This document shows positions 23,970-31,885 of a stretch of DNA of 64,000 bases, in pieces. The translations under genes and the position numbers were made by a program. How positions within the stretch are numbered: position 1 is the stretch's first letter; each line of letters begins with the position of its first letter. Origin of the DNA: Sphingopyxis sp. OAS728 (GTDB lineage: Bacteria; Pseudomonadota; Alphaproteobacteria; Sphingomonadales; Sphingomonadaceae); contig NZ_JADBDT010000001.1 of assembly GCF_014873485.1 (NCBI RefSeq), positions 2,666,001-2,730,000 of the forward strand, written 5' to 3'. A model generated the notes under the pieces. That model was not told where the DNA came from. It ran no database searches and saw only the letters and a program-made list of their open reading frames with translations.

Positions 23970-24340
23970 GCTGCAATCTCGGACTGCGAAAACATGAAGG
24001 CATTGCCGTTGGGATCGTAGAAGGTGATGAGTTTCACCAGCCCCGGAATATGCTGGATGTCGCCGTCCTGCCGCACGCCCTCGGCATCGAGATGCGCCTT
24101 CGCCGCCTCGATATCGGCAACCTCGAACACATTGGTCGCGCCGCCGCCCTGCACGACATTCTCGACCTGACTCAGCCCGATATTCACCCCCGCCATCGGC
24201 GTCTTCAGTTCGCACCAGCCGATCTCGTCGGCGCGATAGAGAAGCTCGCACAACATCACCCGCTCGTACCAGGCAATCGACGCGGTCATGTCCTTGACCC
24301 CCATCGAACAGGTGAGCTCGGATCCGATCTGAAGCGCCAT
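23966..24340 (-). CDS. VOC-family (glyoxalase/bleomycin resistance-like) protein
   Basis: This 124-residue single-domain protein has the vicinal-oxygen-chelate fold. Typical pieces are MGVKDMTASIAWYERVMLCE, GWCELKTPMAGVNIGLSQVE, and the closing LITFYDPNGNAFMFSQ. Members include glyoxalase I, dioxygenases and resistance proteins; the reaction cannot be predicted. It is divergent from a double-HxlR-domain regulator (start 24437) across a 96-bp gap, which may control it, and is the first gene of a two-gene operon with the exported protein at 23490-23969. ATG 24340 is chosen, with GGGAGAT upstream; the in-frame ATG at 24361 is less well placed. Confidence 0.83.
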   Translation of the reverse strand: MALQIGSELTCSMGVKDMTASIAWYERVMLCELLYRADEIGWCELKTPMAGVNIGLSQVENVVQGGGATNVFEVADIEAAKAHLDAEGVRQDGDIQHIPGLVKLITFYDPNGNAFMFSQSEIAA

Positions 24341-24436
24341 ATCATATCTCCCTTTCCGCAAGAAAACCGGTGCGGGCGAGAATCACCCGGCCCGTATCGC
24401 TTGCGCCCATAGTCTGGTTTGTATAGTTAGTTGTAA

Positions 24437-24979
24437 ATGCGGTCAACCACGCCCGACCCCCTGCTCGTACAGCTCGGCAGCCATCGCTGGCTCGTCCCGC
24501 TGCTCGCCGATCTGGCGGCGCACAAGGGCGCGCGGTTCGTCGAGTTGATCCATCGCCTGGGGCTGTCGCGCGACAGCTGCGCGCGCACGCTCGAGGCCGC
24601 GACGGCGATCGGCTGGGTGCAGCGCAACCCCGGTCACGGCCACCCGCTGCGCCCCGAATATATTCTGACGGAGAAGGGCAAGGCGGCCGCCGCACGCGCC
24701 GCGACGATCGCCAAGGCGCACGATGCAATCGGCCTGCCACCCGGCGCTGCGACGCGCTGGGGTCTGCCGCTCGTCGCCGGGATCGGCGCGGGCCACGACC
24801 GTTTCAACGCGCTGTCCCGCCTGCTGACCCCCGCCACGCCGCGCGCGCTCTCGCAGGGGCTCGCCGCGCTCGGCAAGCATGGGCTGGTGACACGCGAGGT
24901 GCTCGACCTGCGCCCGCCGGCCAGCCGCTATGATTTGACCATGAACGGCGCGCTGCTCGCCGCAGCGTGCGCCGCCTAG
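24437..24979 (+). CDS. Tandem winged-helix (double HxlR-like) transcriptional regulator
   Basis: This 180-residue protein holds two copies of an HxlR/MarR-like winged helix. Copy 1 (about residues 14-82) reads SHRWLVPLLADLA, ARFVELIHRLGLSRDSCART and YILTEKGKAAA. Copy 2 (about 105-172) reads WGLPLVAGIGAG, FNALSRLLTPATPRALSQGL and a similar wing YDLTMNGALLAA. HxlR proteins usually have one domain and dimerise, so this looks like an internal duplication acting as a built-in dimer. It is divergent from the VOC gene, its probable target. The 3' end converges on the GMC oxidoreductase gene with a 4-nt overlap (CTAG, 24976-24979). Confidence 0.78.
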   Translation: MRSTTPDPLLVQLGSHRWLVPLLADLAAHKGARFVELIHRLGLSRDSCARTLEAATAIGWVQRNPGHGHPLRPEYILTEKGKAAAARAATIAKAHDAIGLPPGAATRWGLPLVAGIGAGHDRFNALSRLLTPATPRALSQGLAALGKHGLVTREVLDLRPPASRYDLTMNGALLAAACAA

Positions 24980-26562
24980 TTCAGCGCTGCCTTCACGAAA
25001 TCGGCGGCGCGTTCGCCGATCATGATGCTCGGCGCGTTGGTGTTGCCCGACACCAGCCGCGGCATGATGCTCGCATCGGCCACCCACAGTCCCTCGATGC
25101 CATTGAGCTTCAGCGTCGGATCGACCACCGCGTCGGCGTCGCTGCCCATCCGGCACGTGCCGACGGGATGATAGACGGTGTCGGCGCGGCTGCGGATCAG
25201 CGCGTCGAGCGCCGCATCATCCTCGATATTCACCGGGTGCCGGTCGGTCCCCGCATAGTCCGCGAGCGGCGGCGCGGCGGCGATGCGGTGCATCATCCGC
25301 ACCCCCGCGCGCAAGGTCGCCATGTCACGTTCGTCGGTCAGGAACCCGGGATCGATCGCCGGTGCCGCCGCAGCATCGCCCGACGCGAGCCGCACCGTCC
25401 CGCGGCTCTCGGGGCGCAGCACGCACGCATGGCACGAAAAACCGTGTCCCTTCACCTTGGTCCGCCCGTGATCCTCCAGCATCGCCGGAACGAAATGATA
25501 TTGGATGTCGGGCGCGGGCAAGTCGGGCCGCGACTTCCAGAACCCCCCCGCCTCGGCAAAGCAGGTCGTCATGATCCCGCTGCGCTGCGTGCGATGCTCG
25601 AAGATCGCCTTCACCATCCGCCAGGTGCCGCCCAGGCTGTCACCGAACGGCTCGGTCGAGCGCGTCTCCCAGCTCGACACATAGTCGATATGGTCCTGCA
25701 GATCGGCGCCAACGCCGGCGCGATCCGCCACAACGTCGATCCCTTTGTCTTTCAAATGCGCACCCGGCCCGATCCCCGACAGCATCAGGATCTGCGGGCT
25801 GTTGAAGGCGCCCGCCGACAGGATCACCCCGCCCCGCGCGCGCAGCGTCTCGCGCTTCGACCCGCGCCGGATCACGACGCCCGTGGCACGACCGTCCTCG
25901 ACGAGGATTTTCTCTACCAGCGCGCCGGTGCGCACCGTGAAATTGCCATGCTCGCGCAGCGGCTCGACATAGGCGCGCGCCGCCGACCAGCGTTCGCCGC
26001 CCTTCTGCGTCACCTGATAGAGGCCGAAGCCCTCTTGGCTAGCCCCGTTGAAATCGGCAGTGCGCGGCAATTGCAGCGCCGCCGCGCTCTCGATGAACCG
26101 ACGGCTCGTCACATTGGGCCAGCGCTGGTCCATCACATTGAGCGGCCCGCCGCTCCCGTGAAATTCGTCGCCGCCGCGCTCATTGCCCTCGCTGCGTTTG
26201 AAGAAGGGCAGCACATCGGCATAGCTCCACCCCGTCGCGCCCAGCGAAGCCCATTGGTCGTAGTCGAACTTGTGCCCGCGAATATAGACCATCGCGTTGA
26301 TCGCACTCGACCCGCCGAGCCCGCGCCCGCGCGGCTGGTATCCGATGCGGCCGTTCAGTCCCGCCTGCGGCACCGTCTCGTACCGATAGTTCGACGATTT
26401 CGGGATGAAGGGCATGAAGCCCGGCGTCTTGACCCGGACCGTGTCGTTGCGCCCGCCCGCCTCGATCAGGCAGACGGTGCGCGAGCCATCCTCGGCGAGC
26501 CGTCCCGCCGCCGCGCTCCCCGCGCTGCCGCCGCCGATAACGATGATGTCGAACTGATCCAT
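24976..26562 (-). CDS. GMC-family FAD-dependent oxidoreductase (choline/alcohol dehydrogenase-like)
   Basis: This 528-residue flavoenzyme oxidises an alcohol or similar substrate. The FAD motif is IIVIGGGSAGSAAAGRLAED, signature 1 is PRGRGLGGSSAINAMVYIRG, signature 2 is GGVILSAGAFNSPQILMLSG, and the catalytic His region is YHPVGTCRMGSDADAVVDP with a later NTNAPSIMIGERAAD. It resembles choline dehydrogenase and long-chain alcohol dehydrogenases, but there is no betaine aldehyde dehydrogenase or bet regulator nearby, so choline is unlikely to be proven. It seems monocistronic, with ATG 26562. The downstream end overlaps the regulator at 24437 by four bases. Confidence 0.9.
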   Translation of the reverse strand: MDQFDIIVIGGGSAGSAAAGRLAEDGSRTVCLIEAGGRNDTVRVKTPGFMPFIPKSSNYRYETVPQAGLNGRIGYQPRGRGLGGSSAINAMVYIRGHKFDYDQWASLGATGWSYADVLPFFKRSEGNERGGDEFHGSGGPLNVMDQRWPNVTSRRFIESAAALQLPRTADFNGASQEGFGLYQVTQKGGERWSAARAYVEPLREHGNFTVRTGALVEKILVEDGRATGVVIRRGSKRETLRARGGVILSAGAFNSPQILMLSGIGPGAHLKDKGIDVVADRAGVGADLQDHIDYVSSWETRSTEPFGDSLGGTWRMVKAIFEHRTQRSGIMTTCFAEAGGFWKSRPDLPAPDIQYHFVPAMLEDHGRTKVKGHGFSCHACVLRPESRGTVRLASGDAAAAPAIDPGFLTDERDMATLRAGVRMMHRIAAAPPLADYAGTDRHPVNIEDDAALDALIRSRADTVYHPVGTCRMGSDADAVVDPTLKLNGIEGLWVADASIMPRLVSGNTNAPSIMIGERAADFVKAALN

Positions 26563-26655
26563 ATACCGCTCCCCTCGCGCCGCCTTGGGGCGGTCGCCCG
26601 GGTGCTTACATGAATGTCATTAGCCAACGACGCAAGCCGCCAGATGCAACGGTCG

Positions 26656-26964
26656 TCAGATGCAGTTGCCCATGGCGCAACCCGCCAGAAGGAGCAGTGA
26701 CGGCGCCGCTCCCAGCAGGAGCAGCGTACCGCCCCCGGCGATCAGCCAGCGATTGCCGGACCGCCAGCCCATAGCGGCGCTCGTCAGGAAGATCGCGACG
26801 GACAGCAGAGCGGCTAGCGCGAACGACGGTCCCGCGGACCCGACAAAAATTGCCGGCCCGCCATAATGAAGTTCGTTGGCACTCGCGATCACGGCGAGAA
26901 GGATCGGGAACGCCCCGGCGACGAGGGCCAATACGTCCCAATATCGCCAGCGCACCGCACTCAT
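26656..26964 (-). CDS. Small multi-span membrane protein, unknown function
   Basis: This 102-residue protein has about three hydrophobic helices: WDVLALVAGAFPILLAVIAS, FALAALLSVAIFLTSAAMGW and LIAGGGTLLLLGAAPSLLLL. Two Cys near the end (AGCAMGNCI) are notable. I do not recognise the family. ATG 26964 overlaps the stop of the sterol-desaturase gene upstream (26961-26964), making it the last gene of a four-gene operon. It may help a membrane lipid-modifying enzyme, but this is position-based inference only. Confidence 0.68.
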   Translation of the reverse strand: MSAVRWRYWDVLALVAGAFPILLAVIASANELHYGGPAIFVGSAGPSFALAALLSVAIFLTSAAMGWRSGNRWLIAGGGTLLLLGAAPSLLLLAGCAMGNCI

Positions 26965-27875
26965 TCGGCTGGCTCTTCCGCAGACCGCCCCGCCGCCCAG
27001 CGTTCCTTGATCGTCGCGCTCGTCTGCCGGCTGCCGTCATGGCTCCAGCCGGGTTCGCGCCACATATAATCGAGCTTGTGCTTCCACGGCGCGGCCCAGA
27101 CATCCTTCGCGATGCCGACCCATTCGTGGACCGCGGCCCAGAGGATGTTGAAGCTGCCAAGCTGCTTGACGATGCCATAGCGCACCGGTTCGTCGTCGCG
27201 CTCGGCGACGAAACTGCCGAACATCTTGTCCCAGATGATGAAGACGCCGGCATAATTGGCGTCGAGATAGCGCGGGTTCACGCCGTGGTGGACGCGGTGA
27301 TGCGACGGTGTGTTCATCACCGCCTCGAACCAGCGCGGCAGCCGCTTGATCGCCTCGGTATGGATCCAGAACTGGTAGATCAGGTTGAGCCCCGCGCAGA
27401 AGAAGACCATCGCGGGCGGAAAGCCGATCAGGAACAGCGGCAGGCGGAACAGGAAGGTCAGGCTGAAGAAACCCGTCCACGTCTGCCGCAGCGCGGTCGA
27501 CAGATTATAATGCTGGCTGCTGTGGTGGATGACATGGCTCGCCCAGAACCAGCGCACGCGGTGCGCGCTGCGATGGAACGCATAATAGGCCAGATCGTCG
27601 AGGAAGAAGCAGAGGATCCACGCCCACCACCACGTCTTGAACGCGATCCCGATGTCGAACAGGCGAAACTGGTACACCCACACCGACATGCCGATCACCG
27701 CCGCGCCGACGAGCGCCCCGGCGACCTGGCTCACGGTGCCGAGCATCAGCGACGTCAGCGTATCGCGCGCCTCGTACCGGCTCTTGTCGCGCCGCAGCGA
27801 GATGATCATCTCGGCGATCAGCAGCAGGATGAAGGCGGGAACGGCGTAAGTCACCGGGTCCGGCAATTTATCCAC
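26961..27875 (-). CDS. Sterol desaturase / fatty-acid hydroxylase family protein
   Basis: This 304-residue di-iron membrane enzyme is probably a lipid hydroxylase. His clusters in order are DDLAYYAFHRSAHR, ASHVIHHSSQHYN and HHRVHHGVNPRYLDANYAG, as in sterol desaturase / ERG3 relatives. Several membrane spans flank them, such as VTYAVPAFILLLIAEMIISL and LPLFLIGFPPAMVFFCAGLN. GTG 27875 is chosen because it overlaps the preceding stop (GTGGATAA) in operon fashion, and the hydrophobic N-terminus begins shortly after. Bacterial relatives hydroxylate ornithine lipids, carotenoids or sphingolipid bases; sphingomonads make all of these, so the substrate is open. Confidence 0.85.
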   Translation of the reverse strand: MDKLPDPVTYAVPAFILLLIAEMIISLRRDKSRYEARDTLTSLMLGTVSQVAGALVGAAVIGMSVWVYQFRLFDIGIAFKTWWWAWILCFFLDDLAYYAFHRSAHRVRWFWASHVIHHSSQHYNLSTALRQTWTGFFSLTFLFRLPLFLIGFPPAMVFFCAGLNLIYQFWIHTEAIKRLPRWFEAVMNTPSHHRVHHGVNPRYLDANYAGVFIIWDKMFGSFVAERDDEPVRYGIVKQLGSFNILWAAVHEWVGIAKDVWAAPWKHKLDYMWREPGWSHDGSRQTSATIKERWAAGRSAEEPAE

Positions 27876-28275
27876 GACTGAACTCGCGCATCCGGCTCGC
27901 CCACATCCCCGCATCCTTCCCCAATTGCAGCGTCACCGCGCCGAATGTCCTCTCCGGCATCGTCAGTGTCAGGAAATCCTTGTCGAGCCGCCCGATCACG
28001 CTCGCGTCGACCGGCCGCGCGGCAAAGAAATTGCCGTGCGCGCGCACCAGCATCATCCGCCCCTCGGCATTGCGCACGATCGCGGCAAAGCCGGCGCGGT
28101 CGCGCGCGACCTCAATCCCGCGAAACCCCGCCTCGGCCTCTTCGGCAAGCCGGATCGCATGATCCGCGTCGGCAATCCGCGGATCGCCGCCGAGACCGAT
28201 CTTCCCGACCAGCCAGGCGACAAAAAGCACCGCCACCAGCGATGCGCCCAGCTGGATCAACTCGGCCTGGTTCAT
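27868..28275 (-). CDS. Hypothetical protein with N-terminal membrane anchor
   Basis: This 135-residue protein has one N-terminal membrane helix (LGASLVAVLFVAWLVGKIGL) and a soluble C-terminal domain (ADADHAIRLAEEAEAGFRGI, IVRNAEGRMMLVRAHGNFF, LTLTMPERTFGAVTLQLGKD). I do not know the family; it seems confined to sphingomonads from memory. It overlaps both neighbours by a few bases (ATGA with the phosphatase-like gene, 8 nt with the hydroxylase gene), so all are one transcript. A membrane-tethered regulator or assembly factor of the hydroxylase is possible but unproven. Confidence 0.75.
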   Translation of the reverse strand: MNQAELIQLGASLVAVLFVAWLVGKIGLGGDPRIADADHAIRLAEEAEAGFRGIEVARDRAGFAAIVRNAEGRMMLVRAHGNFFAARPVDASVIGRLDKDFLTLTMPERTFGAVTLQLGKDAGMWASRMREFSRG

Positions 28276-28706
28276 TTTTCCCCCGCGAGCGCGTCCAGCA
28301 TCGGCCGCAGGCCACCGAGGTCATAGCCCGCATTCGCCGCCGCCTCGACGATGCCATCGACATCGTCACCCGCGCGCGCGCGCGTCAGCGCCCACAGATG
28401 CGTCGAGCGCGTACCCGACCGGCAATAAGCGAGGATCGGCCCCGTCGCACCGGCGAGCAATTTGTCGAGTGCGTCGATCTGCGCGTGGCTGAAACCCGCA
28501 TGGCCGATGGGGATCGCCGCATAGGCCAGCCCCTCGGCGGCGGCGGCGTGCGCGATATCGTCGCCCTGCGGCGCCGACGGTTCCTCGCCATCGGGACGAT
28601 TGTTGATCAGCATCGCAAAGCCCGCGGCTTTCGCCTCGGCGACATCCTCGATGCTGATCTGCGGGGCGACGCTATAGTCGGCGGACAGGGTTCGAAAATC
28701 GCTCAT
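28272..28706 (-). CDS. TIGR01244-type sulfur transferase/phosphatase-like protein
   Basis: This 144-residue domain is of the beta-lactamase-hydrolase-like / TIGR01244 group, related to dual-specificity phosphatases and rhodanese-like transferases. The active loop is YCRSGTRSTHLW (Cys-x5-Arg). Other marks are FAMLINNRPDGEEPSAPQG and the N-terminal SVAPQISIEDVAEAKAAGF. Homologues fused to metallo-hydrolases act in sulfide metabolism; here it stands alone. It is the first gene of the operon that ends at 26656, divergent from a GNAT gene. Translational coupling with the next gene (ATGA) suggests joint action with the lipid hydroxylase. Confidence 0.83.
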   Translation of the reverse strand: MSDFRTLSADYSVAPQISIEDVAEAKAAGFAMLINNRPDGEEPSAPQGDDIAHAAAAEGLAYAAIPIGHAGFSHAQIDALDKLLAGATGPILAYCRSGTRSTHLWALTRARAGDDVDGIVEAAANAGYDLGGLRPMLDALAGEK

Positions 28707-28809
28707 GCCAGCGATCTACTCCCGCCGCCCGCTTGCTGACAAGCATGAAGGTGGGGCAGAAGGCGCGTTGCCGCTTTCCTTGCCGCGCGCATCACCTATG
28801 GTCGCGACC

Positions 28810-29439
28810 ATGAACGAACATTTCGAATGGGCCTTTGGCTATTGCGCGGCGCGCGGATACGCAGCGCCCGTTGCCGCCACGCTTCCCCCAGCGCTGTGGT
28901 TCGATGCCGGCAAGCCCGACCAGACCGGCCGCTTCATCCTCGGCAATGCGTCGGGCGAAGCCGCCGCCGCTGCCTTCGCCGCAGTCGACGCACCGCACAT
29001 CTATGTCGACATCGCCGCCCCGCGCGACGCGATCCTTCCGCATATCCCCCCGCACTGGCAGCCGCGCGATCCGATGTGGCTGATGGCGACCGGCGCCAAC
29101 ATGCCCGAAGCGCGCGCCACCCCCGACTTCACGATCGAGGTCGAAGAAGGCGCCAACCGTTTCGAGGCGGTGGCGCGGCACACCGACGGCGCGCTCGCCG
29201 CGCGCGGCGTGCTCGGCATCCACGCCGCCACCGCCGTCTATGACCAAATTGTCACCGAAGCGCAGTTCGGCCGCCGCGGGCTCGGGTCGGCGATCATGGC
29301 CGAACTCGGTCGCCGCGCCCTTGGCCGCGGCGTCACCGAATGCCTGCTGGTCGCGACCAGCGACGGCAAGGCGCTCTACGAACGGCTCGGCTGGACGCTG
29401 CGCAGCGACATCGTTTCGGTCATTTCGCCGCCGGCCTGA
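28810..29439 (+). CDS. GNAT-family N-acetyltransferase
   Basis: This 209-residue protein has an acetyltransferase domain in its C-terminal half. The acetyl-CoA loop is EAQFGRRGLGSAIMAELGRRA, preceded by ARGVLGIHAATAVYDQIV and followed by ATSDGKALYERLGWTL. The N-terminal half (NEHFEWAFGYCAARGYAAPV) is not similar to anything I can name. ATG 28810 is favoured, with ATG 28798 as alternative. It is divergent from the operon at 28706. Its last 64 nt are also the last 64 nt of the convergent sterol-desaturase-like gene. The substrate is unknown. Confidence 0.82.
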   Translation: MNEHFEWAFGYCAARGYAAPVAATLPPALWFDAGKPDQTGRFILGNASGEAAAAAFAAVDAPHIYVDIAAPRDAILPHIPPHWQPRDPMWLMATGANMPEARATPDFTIEVEEGANRFEAVARHTDGALAARGVLGIHAATAVYDQIVTEAQFGRRGLGSAIMAELGRRALGRGVTECLLVATSDGKALYERLGWTLRSDIVSVISPPA

Positions 29440-30236
29440 GGCCCCGCCACCTCGCGCAGCGGTTCGCGCGCCACCACCTCGTGAAACCGCGCGGCATAGT
29501 GCGGATGTTCGGTCCCCATCCATTTGTCCCACCAGGTGAAATAAAGCCCGTAATTGCGGTTGAACCCGCCGCTATGATGCAGATCATGATGCGTCGTCGT
29601 GTTGATCCAGCGCGTCAGAGGGGTCGACAGCCACCAGCGCGGATGCAGTTCGAACCCGGCATGCCCCATCGCGTTGCGGATGATCTGGAAATTGATCCAC
29701 AACATCATCACCCACGCCGGGGTCGCGACGAAGAACAGCCAGATCGGCACGAACAATATCATCACAAAGGCTTCGGGGATCGCAAAGCTGTATGCCGCCC
29801 AAGGCGTCGGGGTCACCGAGCGATGGTGCGCGCGGTGGAACGCCTTGAACAGCTTCGGATGATGCATCGCGCGGTGCACCCAATAGAAATAGGCATCATG
29901 CGCGACGATGATCGCCGCGAGCAACGCCATGTCGCCAAGCAGCCCATAACTGCCCTGGAACCGGTGCAGCACGCCCGCGTCGGTGCCCCAGACGATGAAC
30001 AGCGCCACGAACAGATAGACGCCCGCCGTCTGCAATGATTGCAGGACCTCGCGGCGCCTGTCGGCGGCGGTGGCTTCGCGCGCCTGGATCTTGCGCGCGG
30101 CAAGGCTCGACCGCCGTAGCCCCCAGACGACCGCGCTCGTCACCCCCGCCGCAATCAGATAGCGGCCGAAGTCGAAGGCAAAGATCGCCGGACCCTTTTC
30201 GAGCAGGATGGCGAGGGGAGGAAAGGCGTGGATCAT
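29376..30236 (-). CDS. Second sterol desaturase / fatty-acid hydroxylase family protein
   Basis: This 286-residue membrane enzyme is a di-iron lipid hydroxylase-like protein, distinct from the one at 26961. His clusters are AHDAYFYWVHRAMHHP, FHRAHHRSVTPTPW, and TTTHHDLHHSGGFNRNYG. Helices such as LIAAGVTSAVVWGL and FVMILFVPIWLFFVATPAWV flank them. The start is ATG 30236. The C-terminus (about 21 residues from GGEMTETM on) is antisense to the end of the GNAT gene, giving a 64-nt convergent overlap. Downstream of the AraC regulator, it is possibly controlled by it. The substrate is unknown. Confidence 0.85.
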   Translation of the reverse strand: MIHAFPPLAILLEKGPAIFAFDFGRYLIAAGVTSAVVWGLRRSSLAARKIQAREATAADRRREVLQSLQTAGVYLFVALFIVWGTDAGVLHRFQGSYGLLGDMALLAAIIVAHDAYFYWVHRAMHHPKLFKAFHRAHHRSVTPTPWAAYSFAIPEAFVMILFVPIWLFFVATPAWVMMLWINFQIIRNAMGHAGFELHPRWWLSTPLTRWINTTTHHDLHHSGGFNRNYGLYFTWWDKWMGTEHPHYAARFHEVVAREPLREVAGPQAGGEMTETMSLRSVQPSRS

Positions 30237-30310
30237 GCGGGCATCCTTCAAATCGATGTCCGCTGCTCAGCAGCTTTCCTCAGGCCCCGCGCCGCGAAGT
30301 CGAAAATCGG

Positions 30311-31369
30311 CTAGCCGATTCCGGAATCGGCCAGCCGCCCCGCGCGATAAGCGCTCGGGGTCATTCCCTCGGCATCGCGAAACGCGCGGTTGAATGGCCC
30401 CAGCGAACCGAAGCCCGCGTCGATCGCGATCGTCAGGATCGGCACCTCGCGCTGCGCCGGATCGGCGAGCGCCGCGCGAATCTCGTCGAGCCGAAAGCTG
30501 TTCAGGAACGCGGTGAAGTTGCGAAAGCCCATCTCGCCGTTGATCGCGCGCCGCACGCGATATTCGGGCTCGCCAAGCTGCGCCGCGAGGATGGTGATCG
30601 AAAAGCCCTCGGCGCGATAGGCGCGCGCCTCGGCCATCACCGCATGCAGCCGCTGCGCAAGCGCCGAGGGCGTAGCCGGCGGCTCCCCCCGCTTCGGCGG
30701 TGGCCCGGGCGCGGCGAACAGTTCGGCGAGCCGAAAGCGATACAGGCCGATCGATACGATAAAGGTCGCGATCAGGATCGCGACCAGCGTCACCGACCGC
30801 CCAAGGTCGGGCGCCGTGCCATGGCCGTCGAACATCTCGACAAAGGTCACGAGCAGGATGAAGCCGCCGATCGCGCAGACGAGCGCCGCGCGAAAACCGC
30901 GCCGCGCCTCGATCAGGTCGTTCGCCCGCCCGCGCCACGCGATCCACATGCCCGCCACCGCAAAGACGAACATGCCGATGCGCACCAGCACCCAGATTGC
31001 AAAGCTGAACGTCCCCGTCGCGGCCATCAATATGATCTGGGTCGCCGGCAGCACGGCGAACGCGGCAACGAGCAGCCAGCTGCGCCAGCCGATCCCCTGC
31101 TGGTCGTCGAACCACAGCCGCACGAACAGCCAGAAAAAGGCCGGGACCATCACCGACAGCGCGTCGCAAATGGCATAGGGAAAGCGCGCGACTCCTCCGG
31201 GGCTGAAGACCGGGACGAGCAGATAGGCAATGATCGACAGGTTCATCGCAATGGCGACGCGCGCGGGAAGGACATGACCATGGTCGCGCGCAAGGATGGC
31301 GATCCACAACAGGAACAGCGCGATGGCGCCGCCACGAATCATTGGGTCGAGGATCAGGAACGACGCCAT
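30311..31369 (-). CDS. Membrane-anchored AraC-family transcriptional regulator
   Basis: This 352-residue protein has about seven hydrophobic segments in its first 220 residues (for example VAIAMNLSIIAYLLVPVF, FSFAIWVLVRIGMFVFAVAG, LVCAIGGFILLVTFVEMF). A C-terminal AraC domain follows: AEGFSITILAAQLGEPEYRV is the first helix-turn-helix and ILTIAIDAGFGSLGPFNRAF the second, ending RDAEGMTPSAYRAG. The arrangement predicts a membrane sensor that binds DNA directly. The gene for the second lipid hydroxylase lies 75 bp downstream on the same strand and could be its target. The ligand is unknown. Confidence 0.86.
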   Translation of the reverse strand: MASFLILDPMIRGGAIALFLLWIAILARDHGHVLPARVAIAMNLSIIAYLLVPVFSPGGVARFPYAICDALSVMVPAFFWLFVRLWFDDQQGIGWRSWLLVAAFAVLPATQIILMAATGTFSFAIWVLVRIGMFVFAVAGMWIAWRGRANDLIEARRGFRAALVCAIGGFILLVTFVEMFDGHGTAPDLGRSVTLVAILIATFIVSIGLYRFRLAELFAAPGPPPKRGEPPATPSALAQRLHAVMAEARAYRAEGFSITILAAQLGEPEYRVRRAINGEMGFRNFTAFLNSFRLDEIRAALADPAQREVPILTIAIDAGFGSLGPFNRAFRDAEGMTPSAYRAGRLADSGIG

Positions 31370-31431
31370 CGCGTTTTGCTACTGCAAGCCACGTCGGCGC
31401 GCCACCGTCGCCGCGGCCGCGCCGCAGCGGC

Positions 31432-31737
31432 TCACTGCGCCGCCAGTCGCTGGAGCTGACTGTCCCGCAATGTCCGCATGGCCAGGTCGCGCGTCGCCGC
31501 GCGGCATTGCTTGGCTATACGGCGCGCCCGGGGGCTCAAATGCTCGACATCGCTCCGGCACGCCATCTTGACCGCGCGCGCGATCCGAAGTTCCGCGGTC
31601 TTCAGACCCGCCGGCGTACCGAGGTCGAGCCCGCGCATGTCGACACGCACGCGCGTCGGCGCTTCGGACGCTTGTGCCATCGGTATAGCAGCGACAAGGC
31701 ATCCGGCGAGCAGCGCGGGGATCAGTCGGTGTTTCAT
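31432..31737 (-). CDS. UrcA family exported protein
   Basis: This 101-residue secreted protein has a signal peptide (HRLIPALLAGCLVAAIPMAQA) and the UrcA pattern VRVDMRGLDLGTPAGLKTAE followed by AVKMACRSDVEHLSPRAR, with two Cys (ACRSD and KQCRA) that probably form a disulfide. UrcA proteins are small alphaproteobacterial periplasmic proteins of unknown function. It starts at ATG 31737 and sits 62 bp after the AraC regulator gene on the same strand. No partner is evident. The family call is by motif only. Confidence 0.83.
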   Translation of the reverse strand: MKHRLIPALLAGCLVAAIPMAQASEAPTRVRVDMRGLDLGTPAGLKTAELRIARAVKMACRSDVEHLSPRARRIAKQCRAATRDLAMRTLRDSQLQRLAAQ

Positions 31738-31885
31738 CGTCGAAATCCTTTCATCGATCGGCGCCGCAAAGGGAGAGCGGGCTCGATGAAGGATCGGGTG
31801 GCGATAATCGGCGCAGCGGTCGCGCCGCGTTCGGAATATGGCTAGCCGTTTGCGAAATCGACCAGTCGCGCGACCGGCTTTTAGT

